Source: Prevotella sp. (GTDB taxonomy: Bacteria > Bacteroidota > Bacteroidia > Bacteroidales > Bacteroidaceae). From it: a stretch of DNA of 50,657 bases. The translations under genes and the position numbers were made by a program. The number at the start of each line of letters is the position of its first letter. Position 1 is the first letter of the stretch. The notes below the pieces were generated by a model. That model worked only from the letters and a program-made list of their open reading frames with translations. It was not told where the DNA came from and made no database searches. The stretch spans positions 1 to 50,657 of the forward strand of contig JAFZAE010000277.1 in assembly GCA_017548385.1 (NCBI GenBank), read 5' to 3'. Positions 1 to 7,448 of the stretch are shown here, in pieces.

Positions 1-1
1 G

Positions 2-817
2 GCTTGTAGGGCTATCCTGAAGTCTGTTCCCAATAACAATTCACCATTGGCTATAGATAAACACAATATTTTTGAAGAGAATAGTGATGTTATCATCATG
101 GGGGCAAGTCAGGCAAAACACAATTTCGACCCTCGTATTTTAACCGACTCTTTGGGAATGAAAGCATACGTGGCAGGACAGGATGGTATTGATGTCATTC
201 AAAACTATATCTATCTGAAAGCCATATTTGACAGAAAACCACCCAAAGTGGTGATCTTAGAAGTTTTCTCAGCATATCTCGACGGTTCCATGAAATACCG
301 TATCTCTAATCTGAATATGTGGTATGGACTTTCAGAACCTGTCACCGAGTATTTCGACTCACAAGCCTCATGGCAGGAAAAGCTCAAACTAAAAAGCAAT
401 CTGTATATCTATAATGGGCTCCTTCAGCATTTGGTACGTATGAAAGTCAGAGCAGAGGATGCCATTGATGGATATGTACCCATGACTGGCCAATATAAAG
501 GGAGTTTCTTCACCAACAACAAATTTGAGACCGACGCAGAGGAACTAAAATACCTTGATATGATTGTTGATTTGTGTAAGAGTAAGCATACCAGGCTGTT
601 TATGGTGCGCTCTCCTATATTCCTTATCAATGATACCTATAACGCATGGCTTGCTGATTATTGTAAGAAAAACAACCTGCCTCTTTTAAATCACTCAGCG
701 GATAAAGAGATGACAGACCATCCGGAATTGTTTCGTGAAATGCTTCATCTCAACAAAAATGGTGCCGATAAATTCACAAGGATAATTGCCAGTGAACTTA
801 AAGCTATGCTAAAGTAA
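2..817 (+). CDS. SGNH/GDSL hydrolase-like protein, 5' end outside the window
   Basis: The reading frame is open from base 2 with no ATG before the conserved block, so the N-terminus lies upstream of the window; the first in-window start would be a TTG at 47. Visible signature: a hydrophobic strand followed by MGASQAKHNFDP, which matches the block-I pattern (GxSxxxxNFDP) of SGNH-like proteins often found beside polysaccharide genes in Bacteroidetes. Near the C-terminus, HLNKNGADKF resembles the block-V region with its catalytic His. The next gene, 44 bp downstream on the same strand, is an acyltransferase-3 membrane protein. That pairing suggests acetylation or deacetylation of a surface glycan. 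The family call is fairly firm; enzymatic activity and substrate are inference. Confidence 0.6.
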   Translation, partial: ACRAILKSVPNNNSPLAIDKHNIFEENSDVIIMGASQAKHNFDPRILTDSLGMKAYVAGQDGIDVIQNYIYLKAIFDRKPPKVVILEVFSAYLDGSMKYRISNLNMWYGLSEPVTEYFDSQASWQEKLKLKSNLYIYNGLLQHLVRMKVRAEDAIDGYVPMTGQYKGSFFTNNKFETDAEELKYLDMIVDLCKSKHTRLFMVRSPIFLINDTYNAWLADYCKKNNLPLLNHSADKEMTDHPELFREMLHLNKNGADKFTRIIASELKAMLK

Positions 818-861
818 TAATAATAATCACATTGTTTACAGTTTACTATTAGAATTTCAAA

Positions 862-1944
862 ATGAAAGAAAGAGATATACAACTCGACTGCTATCGGGCA
901 TTGATAATGATGTATATCATTTGTGTGGTACACATGGTACATTGGTTGGGTGTCGGGAAAGAGCCTGTGAAATCCATTGTCTATTTTTCTATGCCCATCA
1001 TGTTTTTTATTTCTGGTGCGGCTATTTCTGTAAGTAAAAGCAAGAAAACAATTCTGGCAACCGTTGTAAATAGGGCAAAACGAGCACTGGTTCCATTTTA
1101 TGTGTATGCTCTTTTCTCTTTGATTGTGCTGACTTATCTGACATTGGTGGCAGTAAATGATTGCAACATATTCAGTTATAATCTTAATGATGTCATTAGG
1201 GTGCTCGTGGCACATGATATCCCACAAATGACAAACAACATGCCTCAAGGTAATCCAATATATGGGAAAACCCTACCGCATTTGTGGTTTATTATCGTAT
1301 TTCTCATTCTTTCGGTAACAGTGCCCATACAGCAAAAAATCATTGAGAAATTTCATCTTTCCGACCACTGGTATTTTGCATTGTGTATTCTCGCCTTTGC
1401 TATCGTTCAGTTCTTACCACGAATCTTCAGTTTGCAAGAGGTGTTTGGTTACAATTTGTTCTTGGTGGCAGGGATGCTGTATTATAAGAAACTAAGTAAA
1501 GGCAAAATTGCTCTATGTGGGGGTGTGTCGCTTGTGGTTTTGGTTTTGTGTATGGTTGTCGGCGGCATGAATTTCTTCCCTATGGTAAAAAACCATTATC
1601 CCCCTAATACGCTCTATGTGGCTTATACAATGTTCATACTTTCGTTGCTTGCATTGTTTTTTTCTGTGGTTAAGGTGAAAAATACATGGTTGGTGGATTT
1701 CTGGAATAAGAAAGGTTATTCTTTGTATCTATATCAAAACTTCGCTTTTTTCATCGTGGCACCTCTGAAAACTTATATTGCCGCACATTGCCAGTCGGCC
1801 ATCATCACTGGTATCTTGTGTTTCCTTTTGCTTCTTGCTGTATCGACTATCCTTGTGATGATGATAACTCCTCTTGAGGAACCTTTGACCAATATGATTT
1901 ATAAGATTCCCTTTCTTAATATAGACAAACGAAGTAAGAATTGA
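862..1944 (+). CDS. Acyltransferase family 3 integral membrane protein
   Basis: 360 residues, about ten hydrophobic segments. The N-terminus has the family hallmark: a charged start, then DCYRALIMMYIICVVHMVHW, where the Arg and the membrane-embedded His match the conserved R and H of acyltransferase-3 (OafA/WecH-like) proteins. A second typical element is the strongly hydrophobic MPIMFFISGAAIS in TM2. These proteins transfer acetyl or other acyl groups to extracytoplasmic sugars. The start ATG at 862 directly precedes the hallmark, so the length is plausible. It probably forms a transcription unit with the SGNH-like gene upstream. The 3' end converges on a decayed VOC gene. The acceptor molecule cannot be told from sequence. 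Confidence 0.75.
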   Translation: MKERDIQLDCYRALIMMYIICVVHMVHWLGVGKEPVKSIVYFSMPIMFFISGAAISVSKSKKTILATVVNRAKRALVPFYVYALFSLIVLTYLTLVAVNDCNIFSYNLNDVIRVLVAHDIPQMTNNMPQGNPIYGKTLPHLWFIIVFLILSVTVPIQQKIIEKFHLSDHWYFALCILAFAIVQFLPRIFSLQEVFGYNLFLVAGMLYYKKLSKGKIALCGGVSLVVLVLCMVVGGMNFFPMVKNHYPPNTLYVAYTMFILSLLALFFSVVKVKNTWLVDFWNKKGYSLYLYQNFAFFIVAPLKTYIAAHCQSAIITGILCFLLLLAVSTILVMMITPLEEPLTNMIYKIPFLNIDKRSKN

Positions 1945-1950
1945 ATGAAA

Positions 1951-2330
1951 TGGATGGGATGGGAATGTGATTTTTCGTATTATCCTATTGTCGAAGGCAG
2001 GGGCTGCCATAGGCTTAAACAGTGGCGTCCAGTTTTGGAGATGAGATATTCATATTCTTGTTCAACATCATCCACTTCATAGCAGAGATGGTAGGGCGTA
2101 ACACCACGTTTGGCCAACATCTTTTGCCTGGTCTTTTTGCCATCGTATGGTTGCACTAATTCTATAGTTGTCTCCCCTTCTTTGTGCAGAAAGCATATAT
2201 GGGTCTGTTGGGTGTCGTCGGCAATAGTTGCTCCAGCTGAGTAGCCAAGCAATTCGAAGGCTTTAGCGGTGTTGTTAATATCGCCAGTCAAATAGCCTAA
2301 ATGATGAATATGGTATCTTTCTATTGGTAA
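1951..2330 (-). pseudogene. Broken VOC-family (glyoxalase/epimerase-like) gene
   Basis: On the minus strand, translation from the codon after a TGA at 2331-2333 gives a typical VOC first strand, IERYHIHHLGYLTGDI, then a sequence recognisable as half a methylmalonyl-CoA-epimerase-like fold ending EVDDVEQEYEYLIS. Three defects are visible. (1) There is no ATG or GTG before the first strand; the only usable start is a TTG at 2291 that would delete it. (2) After EYEYLIS the frame becomes nonsense and stops at about 1980, while another frame continues the expected protein as WTPLFKPMAAPAFDNR, so a one-base-type frameshift occurred near 2035-2045. (3) The resumed frame loses similarity after about 1965 and runs into the convergent acyltransferase gene, so the last strand is missing. 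I call it a degraded gene; a sequencing error could explain the frameshift alone but not the other two defects. Confidence 0.7.
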
Positions 2331-2340
2331 TCAGTAATAG

Positions 2341-2366
2341 TTGAGCAGGGCAATTACCCTGTTCAA
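2341..2366 (-). terminator. Hairpin after nadE
   Basis: A 10-bp inverted repeat with one G-U pair: TTGAGCAGGG / CCCTGTTCAA around a 6-nt loop. It lies 5 bp beyond the nadE stop codon. No T-run follows on the minus strand, so it may be a weak terminator or a 3' stabilising hairpin. It separates nadE from the decayed VOC gene. Confidence 0.45.
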
Positions 2367-2370
2367 ATTA

Positions 2371-3135
2371 TTATTCAATCGCTGGTTTTGTATAACTGAA
2401 ATATGGAATGGGCTTCAACTTGAAAAGATTTGCATAGTGCTTGCGGTCAATTAATTCTTTGATCTTTGTATCTTCACAAACACCAGTACGGATATAGTTA
2501 TCGAGGGTGGCATAGGTGAAACCTAAGTTGTCCTCATCGCTCTTTCCACATAGACCATCAGAAGGTGTCTTCATCACTAAATCTTTGGGTAAACCTAATT
2601 CCATTCCAATTTGTAAGACTTCATTCACGGTTAGCCCACCCAGAGGTGCAAAGTCGCCGGCTGCATCGCCATATCTGGTGGAGTAGCCAACCCAGTCTTC
2701 CGACAGGTTGCAGGTGTTGGCCACACGTCCGTTCATCGATTGAGAAACTGCATAGACTGATGTCATGCGCAAACGTGGCGGCATATTGATAGTGGTCTGT
2801 TCAGTTACTTCCACACCAAGTGTACTTAATTGCTCTTTTACTGTTGCCATAAGTGTTTGGTAAGTGTCACCGATATTTACGTTGCAGTAGCGAATTCCAA
2901 GATGGTTGATGAGTCGCATGCTATCAGAAATGTCTTTTTGTACGCCATTGGGCATGGTCACTCCGATTACGCGGTCTTTTCCCAATGCCTCCACACATAG
3001 TGCAGCAATAATACTACTGTCTTTCCCTCCAGATACACCTAAAACAGCATTGCATCCTGGACCGTTTACATCAAACCAATCTTTAATCCATTGTACGACT
3101 TGGTCTTTTACTTCTTTTGCATTGAAAGTTTCCAT
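2371..3135 (-). CDS. nadE: NH3-dependent NAD+ synthetase
   Basis: Catalyses the last step of NAD synthesis: ATP-dependent amidation of nicotinic acid adenine dinucleotide, in the cytoplasm. The protein is about 254 residues and has no N-terminal glutaminase (carbon-nitrogen hydrolase) domain, so it belongs to the short ammonia-using class. The PP-loop SGGKDS lies at residues 35-40. Later blocks NTCNLSEDWVGYSTRYGD and TPSDGLCGKSDEDNLGF are the NaAD/ATP-site motifs. The frame extends upstream to 3186, but the TAnnTTTG promoter at 3157-3164 sits inside that extension. The ATG at 3135 is therefore the real start. The gene is monocistronic with a hairpin after its stop. Confidence 0.95.
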   Translation of the reverse strand: METFNAKEVKDQVVQWIKDWFDVNGPGCNAVLGVSGGKDSSIIAALCVEALGKDRVIGVTMPNGVQKDISDSMRLINHLGIRYCNVNIGDTYQTLMATVKEQLSTLGVEVTEQTTINMPPRLRMTSVYAVSQSMNGRVANTCNLSEDWVGYSTRYGDAAGDFAPLGGLTVNEVLQIGMELGLPKDLVMKTPSDGLCGKSDEDNLGFTYATLDNYIRTGVCEDTKIKELIDRKHYANLFKLKPIPYFSYTKPAIE

Positions 3136-3156
3136 ATAGAAGATGAGTTTTCTTTG

Positions 3157-3164
3157 CAAAGGTA
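3157..3164 (-). promoter_or_regulatory. nadE promoter -7 element
   Basis: Minus-strand TACCTTTG fits the Bacteroidetes -7 consensus TAnnTTTG. A TTTTG about 19 bp upstream fits the -33 element. It lies about 22 bp before the nadE ATG and decides the start. Confidence 0.7.
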
Positions 3165-3342
3165 CGATTAAGTGAATGAAAAGCAAAACAAAAAGACGAA
3201 GTTTTTTGTTTTGCTTGTCCGAACTTAAGTACTTTCTACGCAGTTAATGTTATGCTTATTTTTGTAAACAACAAATAATATCTACCTTTCAACTGAACAA
3301 ATCGGGTTTGGTGATGGTGCTGTATGGATTATTGAAAACAAC

Positions 3343-3945
3343 CTATACATATTTTTGAATCCATGAAATAATTCCATCTATATGTGTGCAGATTATGCTT
3401 TCACGACCTTCAGATGAGAGTAAGAAGTGAAGATCTTCATGGTTATCCATGAAGAAGTTCTCGGTCAGCACAGCGGGGCAGAGGGTATGACGGAGGATAT
3501 AGAAACCAGCCTCACAGTCTATGTCTCCATCGGTATAGTCGGTGCGGATTTGGTGACCTGACAGGTGATGCCGGGCTGCCCAATACAGACTATCTGCCAA
3601 ACTGTCTGCCCTTGTTTGTCCTCGTGAGGTGTATACCGACCATCCCCTGGCTTTCATCCATTGCCCACACCCAGCTGCATTGACGTGGATGGAGATTAGA
3701 ATAACATTGTCGGCACCGTATTCTCGGCACAGTTTGTTTACACGCCAACAACGAACGGGTAGGGGAATGTCGTTTTGCTCGGTGACGATGCGACGGGCAT
3801 CATAGCCCATACCACAAAGGCGGTTGGTTACTTCAAGGGCGATTTCCCTTGCATATTGGTACTCTAGCAGTCGCCCGTCGGGACTGCGCTTTCCGACTGT
3901 ATTGCAGCCGTGTCCATTGTCGATAAGAATTAGCATGGTTTTCAT
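3343..3945 (-). CDS. N-acetylmuramoyl-L-alanine amidase (Amidase_3 family)
   Basis: Zinc amidase that cleaves the bond between MurNAc and L-Ala in peptidoglycan. The 200-residue protein is a bare catalytic domain. Zinc ligands are visible in order: His of IDNGHG, Glu in the RLLEYQYARE helix, and His of ISIHVNA. The catalytic Glu is in AVLTENFFMDN. The frame starts at 3966, but a TAnnTTTG element at 3968-3975 would place the transcript start almost on that codon, so I choose the ATG at 3945 (MKTMLILIDNGHG). Odd point: there is no signal peptide or membrane segment, so the export route is unclear; a lysin-like or intracellular recycling role is possible. No phage genes are adjacent. Confidence 0.85.
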   Translation of the reverse strand: MKTMLILIDNGHGCNTVGKRSPDGRLLEYQYAREIALEVTNRLCGMGYDARRIVTEQNDIPLPVRCWRVNKLCREYGADNVILISIHVNAAGCGQWMKARGWSVYTSRGQTRADSLADSLYWAARHHLSGHQIRTDYTDGDIDCEAGFYILRHTLCPAVLTENFFMDNHEDLHFLLSSEGRESIICTHIDGIISWIQKYV

Positions 3946-3967
3946 AACAAAAAAATGATTTACCATG

Positions 3968-3975
3968 CAAAAATA
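3968..3975 (-). promoter_or_regulatory. Amidase promoter -7 element
   Basis: Minus-strand TATTTTTG matches TAnnTTTG and lies about 23 bp before the chosen ATG at 3945. Confidence 0.6.
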
Positions 3976-4068
3976 GACAATGGTTACTTGATGTCTATGC
4001 CATTTCTGGAAATCAAAGGGTGGTCAGCCCCTACAGAGATTCCTGCATTCCTATTTTAATTGTTCCTT

Positions 4069-4076
4069 TATTTTTG
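4069..4076 (+). promoter_or_regulatory. Promoter -7 element of the lectin-like gene
   Basis: TATTTTTG matches TAnnTTTG. No clear -33 TTG is seen at the expected distance. It would give a leader of about 60 nt before the ATG at 4145. Confidence 0.5.
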
Positions 4077-4144
4077 CAGTTTTGTTTTTTTTCTGTAATT
4101 TAGCGGCGAAAAAGTGTTACCATGTATTTACAAACCTAAAGAAT

Positions 4145-4876
4145 ATGAAAAGACTTCTGCTTTTCTTCCTACTTGTGGCGTTTATGGCCCCTGATGCATC
4201 AGCCCAGGGTGTGATTATCCCGCCGACAACCAAACCCACCAAACCTACTAAGCCTACCAAACCTACCAAACCCACTAAGCCTACCACATCGTTGCCCAGC
4301 TACAAGACCTGCCCCGACGGCAACCATCCCCACCTGATTGACCTGGGTCTTCCCTCTGGCACGAAGTGGGCTTGCTGCAACGTTGATGCCTCGAAGCCCG
4401 AGGACTACGGCGGCTATTACGCCTGGGGCGAGACGACCATGAAGAGCGGTGAGTACTCTTGGAAGACCTACAAGCACTGCGACGGCACCGAAAATTCCTG
4501 CCACAACCTCGGCTCGAGTATCTGCGGCACGCAGTACGACGTTGCCCACGTGAAGTGGGGCGGCAACTGGCAGATGCCGACGGAAGACCAATTCAAGGAG
4601 CTGCTCCACAAATGCAACAAGGTTGTCTGGACGACTCAGAACGGCGTGGAGGGTCGGATGTTCACGGGTCCCAATGGTCGCAGCATCTTCCTGCCGGCAG
4701 CGGGCTACCGTGGCTCTTCCCTCGACAACGCCGGTAGTGACGGCGACTATTGGTCGGGTGCGCAGAGTACGTCGGACGCGCGCTGCGCGTATGAGCTCGA
4801 CTTCGATTCGGGCGGCGCGTACTGGTACGGCACCGGCCGGTACTGCGGGCAGAGCGTTCGCCCTGTGTCCAGATAA
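4145..4876 (+). CDS. Secreted C-type-lectin-like (Fib_succ_major) protein, candidate DGR target
   Basis: 243 residues. Layout: signal peptide (MKRLLLFFLLVAFMAPDASA), a Thr-Lys-Pro spacer (residues 29-46), then one domain of the Fibrobacter succinogenes major paralogous type. Landmarks are LIDLGLPSGTKWACCNV, YGGYYAWGETT, WGGNWQMPT, SIFLPAAGYRG and a final GQSVRPVSR. The start is the ATG at 4145, because only it begins the signal peptide. The DNA is much richer in G+C than its neighbours (40 of 60 bases in 4741-4800). The last 45 codons are poor in A, and most divergent-looking residues use NNC or NNT codons (Asp211, Arg213, Cys214, Tyr226, Tyr228, Gly229, Thr230, Gly231, Tyr233, Cys234). That pattern is expected if AAC codons of a template were mutated at A, as in diversity-generating retroelement target proteins. 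No reverse transcriptase or template is in this window. Binding partner unknown; the alternative is an ordinary member of a paralogous family. Confidence 0.8.
   Translation: MKRLLLFFLLVAFMAPDASAQGVIIPPTTKPTKPTKPTKPTKPTKPTTSLPSYKTCPDGNHPHLIDLGLPSGTKWACCNVDASKPEDYGGYYAWGETTMKSGEYSWKTYKHCDGTENSCHNLGSSICGTQYDVAHVKWGGNWQMPTEDQFKELLHKCNKVVWTTQNGVEGRMFTGPNGRSIFLPAAGYRGSSLDNAGSDGDYWSGAQSTSDARCAYELDFDSGGAYWYGTGRYCGQSVRPVSR
4229..4282 (+). repeat. Six 9-bp units encoding Thr-Lys-Pro
   Basis: Six tandem nonamers of the form ACC/ACT-AAA/AAG-CCC/CCT encode (TKP)6, a stiff extended spacer between signal peptide and lectin-like domain. Third-position differences show that the array is not brand new, but such arrays can change copy number by slippage. 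Confidence 0.9.
4735..4873 (+). other. Putative DGR-type variable region
   Basis: This is the 3' end of the lectin-like gene. My hand count gives 16 A in 120 bases for 4741-4860, against 18 A in 60 bases for 4441-4500 in the constant part. Invariant-looking codons (TGG, CGG, GGG, CAG) alternate with NNC/NNT codons. A back-projected template with AAC at the variable positions would encode N-W-N-N-N-N-R-N-N-G-Q-S-V-R-P. The pattern is seen in the sequence; the DGR origin is inference. Confidence 0.45.
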
Positions 4877-5041
4877 GTACATCCTTCCCCATCCCCCTCG
4901 CCCCGCCCCCCTTCCCCCTCGAGAAGCGTTCTTGGCTGGCATAGAAAACGCTAAAATTAAACAATATGTCAATAACGAAAGAAATACCACATTCCCCCAA
5001 TACTGGAATGTATATCATTTATTAATAGGGGCTTAAAAATC

Positions 5042-6022
5042 TTAATACTCTAAATACGGCTCGAGGCGGCGGATGGCCTCCGGCGAAAAGTCGGGTAGGA
5101 GGCGTAGGTCGGCGATGCTGTGAAGGGGACCTTTCAGCCGGCGGTATTCTACGATGGCCTTAGCTTGATAGAAATTGATATAGGGATGCTTGCGTAATTG
5201 TGCAAGGGTAAGTTTGTTGACATTCAGACGATGCTGAGGCTGCTGGGAAATTAAAAAGAAAGGCAGGGCTTCCTCTGGGAAACCCTCTATCTCAAGAAGT
5301 TGTTTTTCATCGTAGAAACCGCCGAGTTGCTCGCGATACCGCACGATGCTACGGGCATAGTATGAACCAATTCCTGGCACTTTCTTCAGTATCGTGGTAT
5401 CAGCAGTACTGAGGTCGATGTGTTCACCAGCTTTGAGCTTGATGGGATACATCAACGTGTCGCGAGGATGCTCCACGGAATTGCCACTATTGCCATAGTT
5501 GCCGCTCCCGGTATGCCAGTCATGTGAGCCTCTGTAATCATTGCCGCTGTGATTACCGCCATGTCGATACTCCCTCCTACCATAGACATCTGCTGCCGGA
5601 CGGTAGTCTTCGCCAATGCAGATATAAGGAGCCAAACGGCGATACTGTCCCACTGTGAGACCATAGACTCGGGCGAAATCCTCTGGTGTGCGATAAATGC
5701 CACCCTTTGCCCTGTATTTATAGATATTGCGCACCTGCCATGGTTGCAGACCGAGGGCAAGCAATTGTGTGCTGTCGGCTGTGTTGGGGTCAAACTCAAA
5801 CAATTCGCTCTCCTCCGTCTTTACAGCATAATAGTATTCTTCGGTATTTTGTTCGGAAACAGACGGTTTTGTTACTACGCTGTCGTTTTCAGAGAGAGAA
5901 GCGCTTTGGCGGTTTCCTCCTAAAAAGAATATCAGACAAAAGGCCAAAACGGCCACGGCAAGTGCCACAAGCAGCACCTGACGGTCGGATTTCTGGAAGT
6001 AGAAAAACTCGCGAAAATTCAT
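5042..6022 (-). CDS. ComEA-like helix-hairpin-helix protein, membrane anchored
   Basis: 326 residues. One N-terminal transmembrane segment (VLLVALAVAVLAFCLIFFLG, residues about 17-36) is followed by helix-hairpin-helix modules of the ComEA/T2SS-K type: one at FDPNTADSTQLLALGLQ, one at IDLSTADTTILKKVPGIGSYYARSIVRYRE, and a third at LNVNKLTLAQLRKHPYI. A Gly/Asn/His-rich linker (residues about 150-185) separates the first two. Such modules usually bind DNA non-specifically; in competent bacteria ComEA receives DNA in the periplasm. Whether this protein serves DNA uptake is inference. The ATG at 6022 directly precedes MNFREFFYF; an in-frame TTG at 6031 is less likely. It lies 36 bp after the NSS transporter stop, so cotranscription is possible. 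Confidence 0.75.
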   Translation of the reverse strand: MNFREFFYFQKSDRQVLLVALAVAVLAFCLIFFLGGNRQSASLSENDSVVTKPSVSEQNTEEYYYAVKTEESELFEFDPNTADSTQLLALGLQPWQVRNIYKYRAKGGIYRTPEDFARVYGLTVGQYRRLAPYICIGEDYRPAADVYGRREYRHGGNHSGNDYRGSHDWHTGSGNYGNSGNSVEHPRDTLMYPIKLKAGEHIDLSTADTTILKKVPGIGSYYARSIVRYREQLGGFYDEKQLLEIEGFPEEALPFFLISQQPQHRLNVNKLTLAQLRKHPYINFYQAKAIVEYRRLKGPLHSIADLRLLPDFSPEAIRRLEPYLEY

Positions 6023-6058
6023 GCTTCTCAATTATTTAACAAAGTCAATTTGTAACAG

Positions 6059-7417
6059 TTATATAATACCGAATTGGTGCATGAAAATAGAGATGATGCA
6101 GAGTGGACAAATAAATCGCACAACGAAGAGAAACACTTTCAGCCGCCATGATGACAAAGTCCCCCAATTGGTTACTTGATCACTCACCACCTGACGGGGG
6201 ATATACCATCCTACAAAAAGACAGGTAAGCAATGCTCCCAATGGAAGCATAATCTGAGCAGTAAGGGAATCACAGAAGTCGAGCAGATTCATTCCCAATA
6301 GTTTAACTTGACTGAGCGACCCCATGGAGAGAGAGCAGAAGACACCAATGATACAACAGATTGCCGTGACAATGATTGCTCCTTTGCCTCTTGATACCTT
6401 CAATTCCTCATGAAAGAATGCCGTGCCAATCTCATGCATAGAGATGGTGGAGGTGAGCGCTGCCAAGGCAAGAAGGAAATAGAACAGCACAGAGACCACA
6501 TAGCCTACAACAGGTGCGGAAGAGAATGCTGCGCCAAAGACACTGGGCAGCGTGATGAAAATCAGTGAAGGGCCGCTATCGGGGTTCACACCCACGGAAA
6601 ATGCAGCAGGGAAAATCATCAGACCAGCCAAGATGGCTACGATGGTATCGAGCATGGCTATCTGGAACGCTGAGTTGGAGAGATTGGTGTTTCTGCCGAA
6701 ATACGAGGCGTATGTGCAAAGGCATGCTGTTCCAAGACTCAGGGAAAAAAATGCCTGACCCAATGCCTCAAGAAGCACACTCGGTGACAATTGTGAAAAG
6801 TCGGGTTTTAGGAGGAATTCCACACCCCTTATGGCTCCCGGTAGCATACAGGATGCAACGATAAGCAGTATCAACAGCACCAACAGCATAGGCATTAATA
6901 GCTTAGAGGCTTTTTCTATGCCATTTCGCACCCCTCTTACTACCACTAAATGGGTGATGATGATAAAGCCAATAGTCCAGAGAATGGGCACCCAGGTGCC
7001 AGATGAATAATCCTTGAAATAGTTAGCCACAAGGGTCGCATCCGTTTCCAAACCACCCGTGAGCGATACAATGAGATACTGCATACACCAGCCGGCTACC
7101 ACCGCATAGAAACCTAGTATAATCATCGAGGTAAAGACCCCCAAATAGCCTATTACCCGCCAGGGTGTGCGACCAGCCAATTTGTTGTATGCACGTGCAG
7201 CATTGGTTTGAGCAGACCTGCCCACCACAAATTCTGCCACCATCCCGGGGATACCGAGTAGAAACACGAAAAGAATATAAAGCAGAATAAATGCTGCTCC
7301 ACCATTCTGCCCAGTCATATAGGGGAAACGCCAGATGTTGCCAAGTCCTACAGCTGAACCTGCCGTGGCAAGCACAATACCCAGTCGGCTACCAAAATTC
7401 GCTCTTTTGTGTTGCAT
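6059..7417 (-). CDS. Sodium-dependent NSS-family transporter (copy 1)
   Basis: 452 residues, 11-12 predicted membrane segments. The N-terminus carries the family signature in TM1, GSAVGLGNIWRFPY, which holds sodium- and substrate-site residues in LeuT-like transporters, followed by NGGAAFILLY. These inner-membrane symporters import amino acids or related compounds with Na+. The length fits the short bacterial type. It lies 31 bp downstream of a close paralogue on the same strand, so the two probably form one transcript and arose by tandem duplication. Substrate cannot be read from the sequence. Confidence 0.9.
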   Translation of the reverse strand: MQHKRANFGSRLGIVLATAGSAVGLGNIWRFPYMTGQNGGAAFILLYILFVFLLGIPGMVAEFVVGRSAQTNAARAYNKLAGRTPWRVIGYLGVFTSMIILGFYAVVAGWCMQYLIVSLTGGLETDATLVANYFKDYSSGTWVPILWTIGFIIITHLVVVRGVRNGIEKASKLLMPMLLVLLILLIVASCMLPGAIRGVEFLLKPDFSQLSPSVLLEALGQAFFSLSLGTACLCTYASYFGRNTNLSNSAFQIAMLDTIVAILAGLMIFPAAFSVGVNPDSGPSLIFITLPSVFGAAFSSAPVVGYVVSVLFYFLLALAALTSTISMHEIGTAFFHEELKVSRGKGAIIVTAICCIIGVFCSLSMGSLSQVKLLGMNLLDFCDSLTAQIMLPLGALLTCLFVGWYIPRQVVSDQVTNWGTLSSWRLKVFLFVVRFICPLCIISIFMHQFGII

Positions 7418-7448
7418 TGGAATCGGGATTACTTCAATGGCGTAATAA

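Noticed and set aside
745-1248. 167-codon minus-strand frame across the SGNH/acyltransferase junction
   Set aside because: It overlaps two better-supported plus-strand genes; His/Cys/Tyr-rich shadow composition.
3187-3342. Plus-strand TATTTTTG at 3257-3264 as promoter of a small RNA or gene
   Set aside because: No reading frame or terminator follows on the plus strand before the antisense amidase gene; probably chance in A/T-rich DNA.
4229-4282. Tandem repeat considered as a CRISPR-like array
   Set aside because: The units are contiguous 9-mers without spacers and encode TKP in frame; it is a protein spacer.
4199-4990. Long open frames on both strands over the GC-rich lectin-like gene
   Set aside because: High GC removes stop codons and creates spurious frames (263, 137 and 118 codons). 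Only the frame at 4145 has a signal peptide and a recognisable domain.
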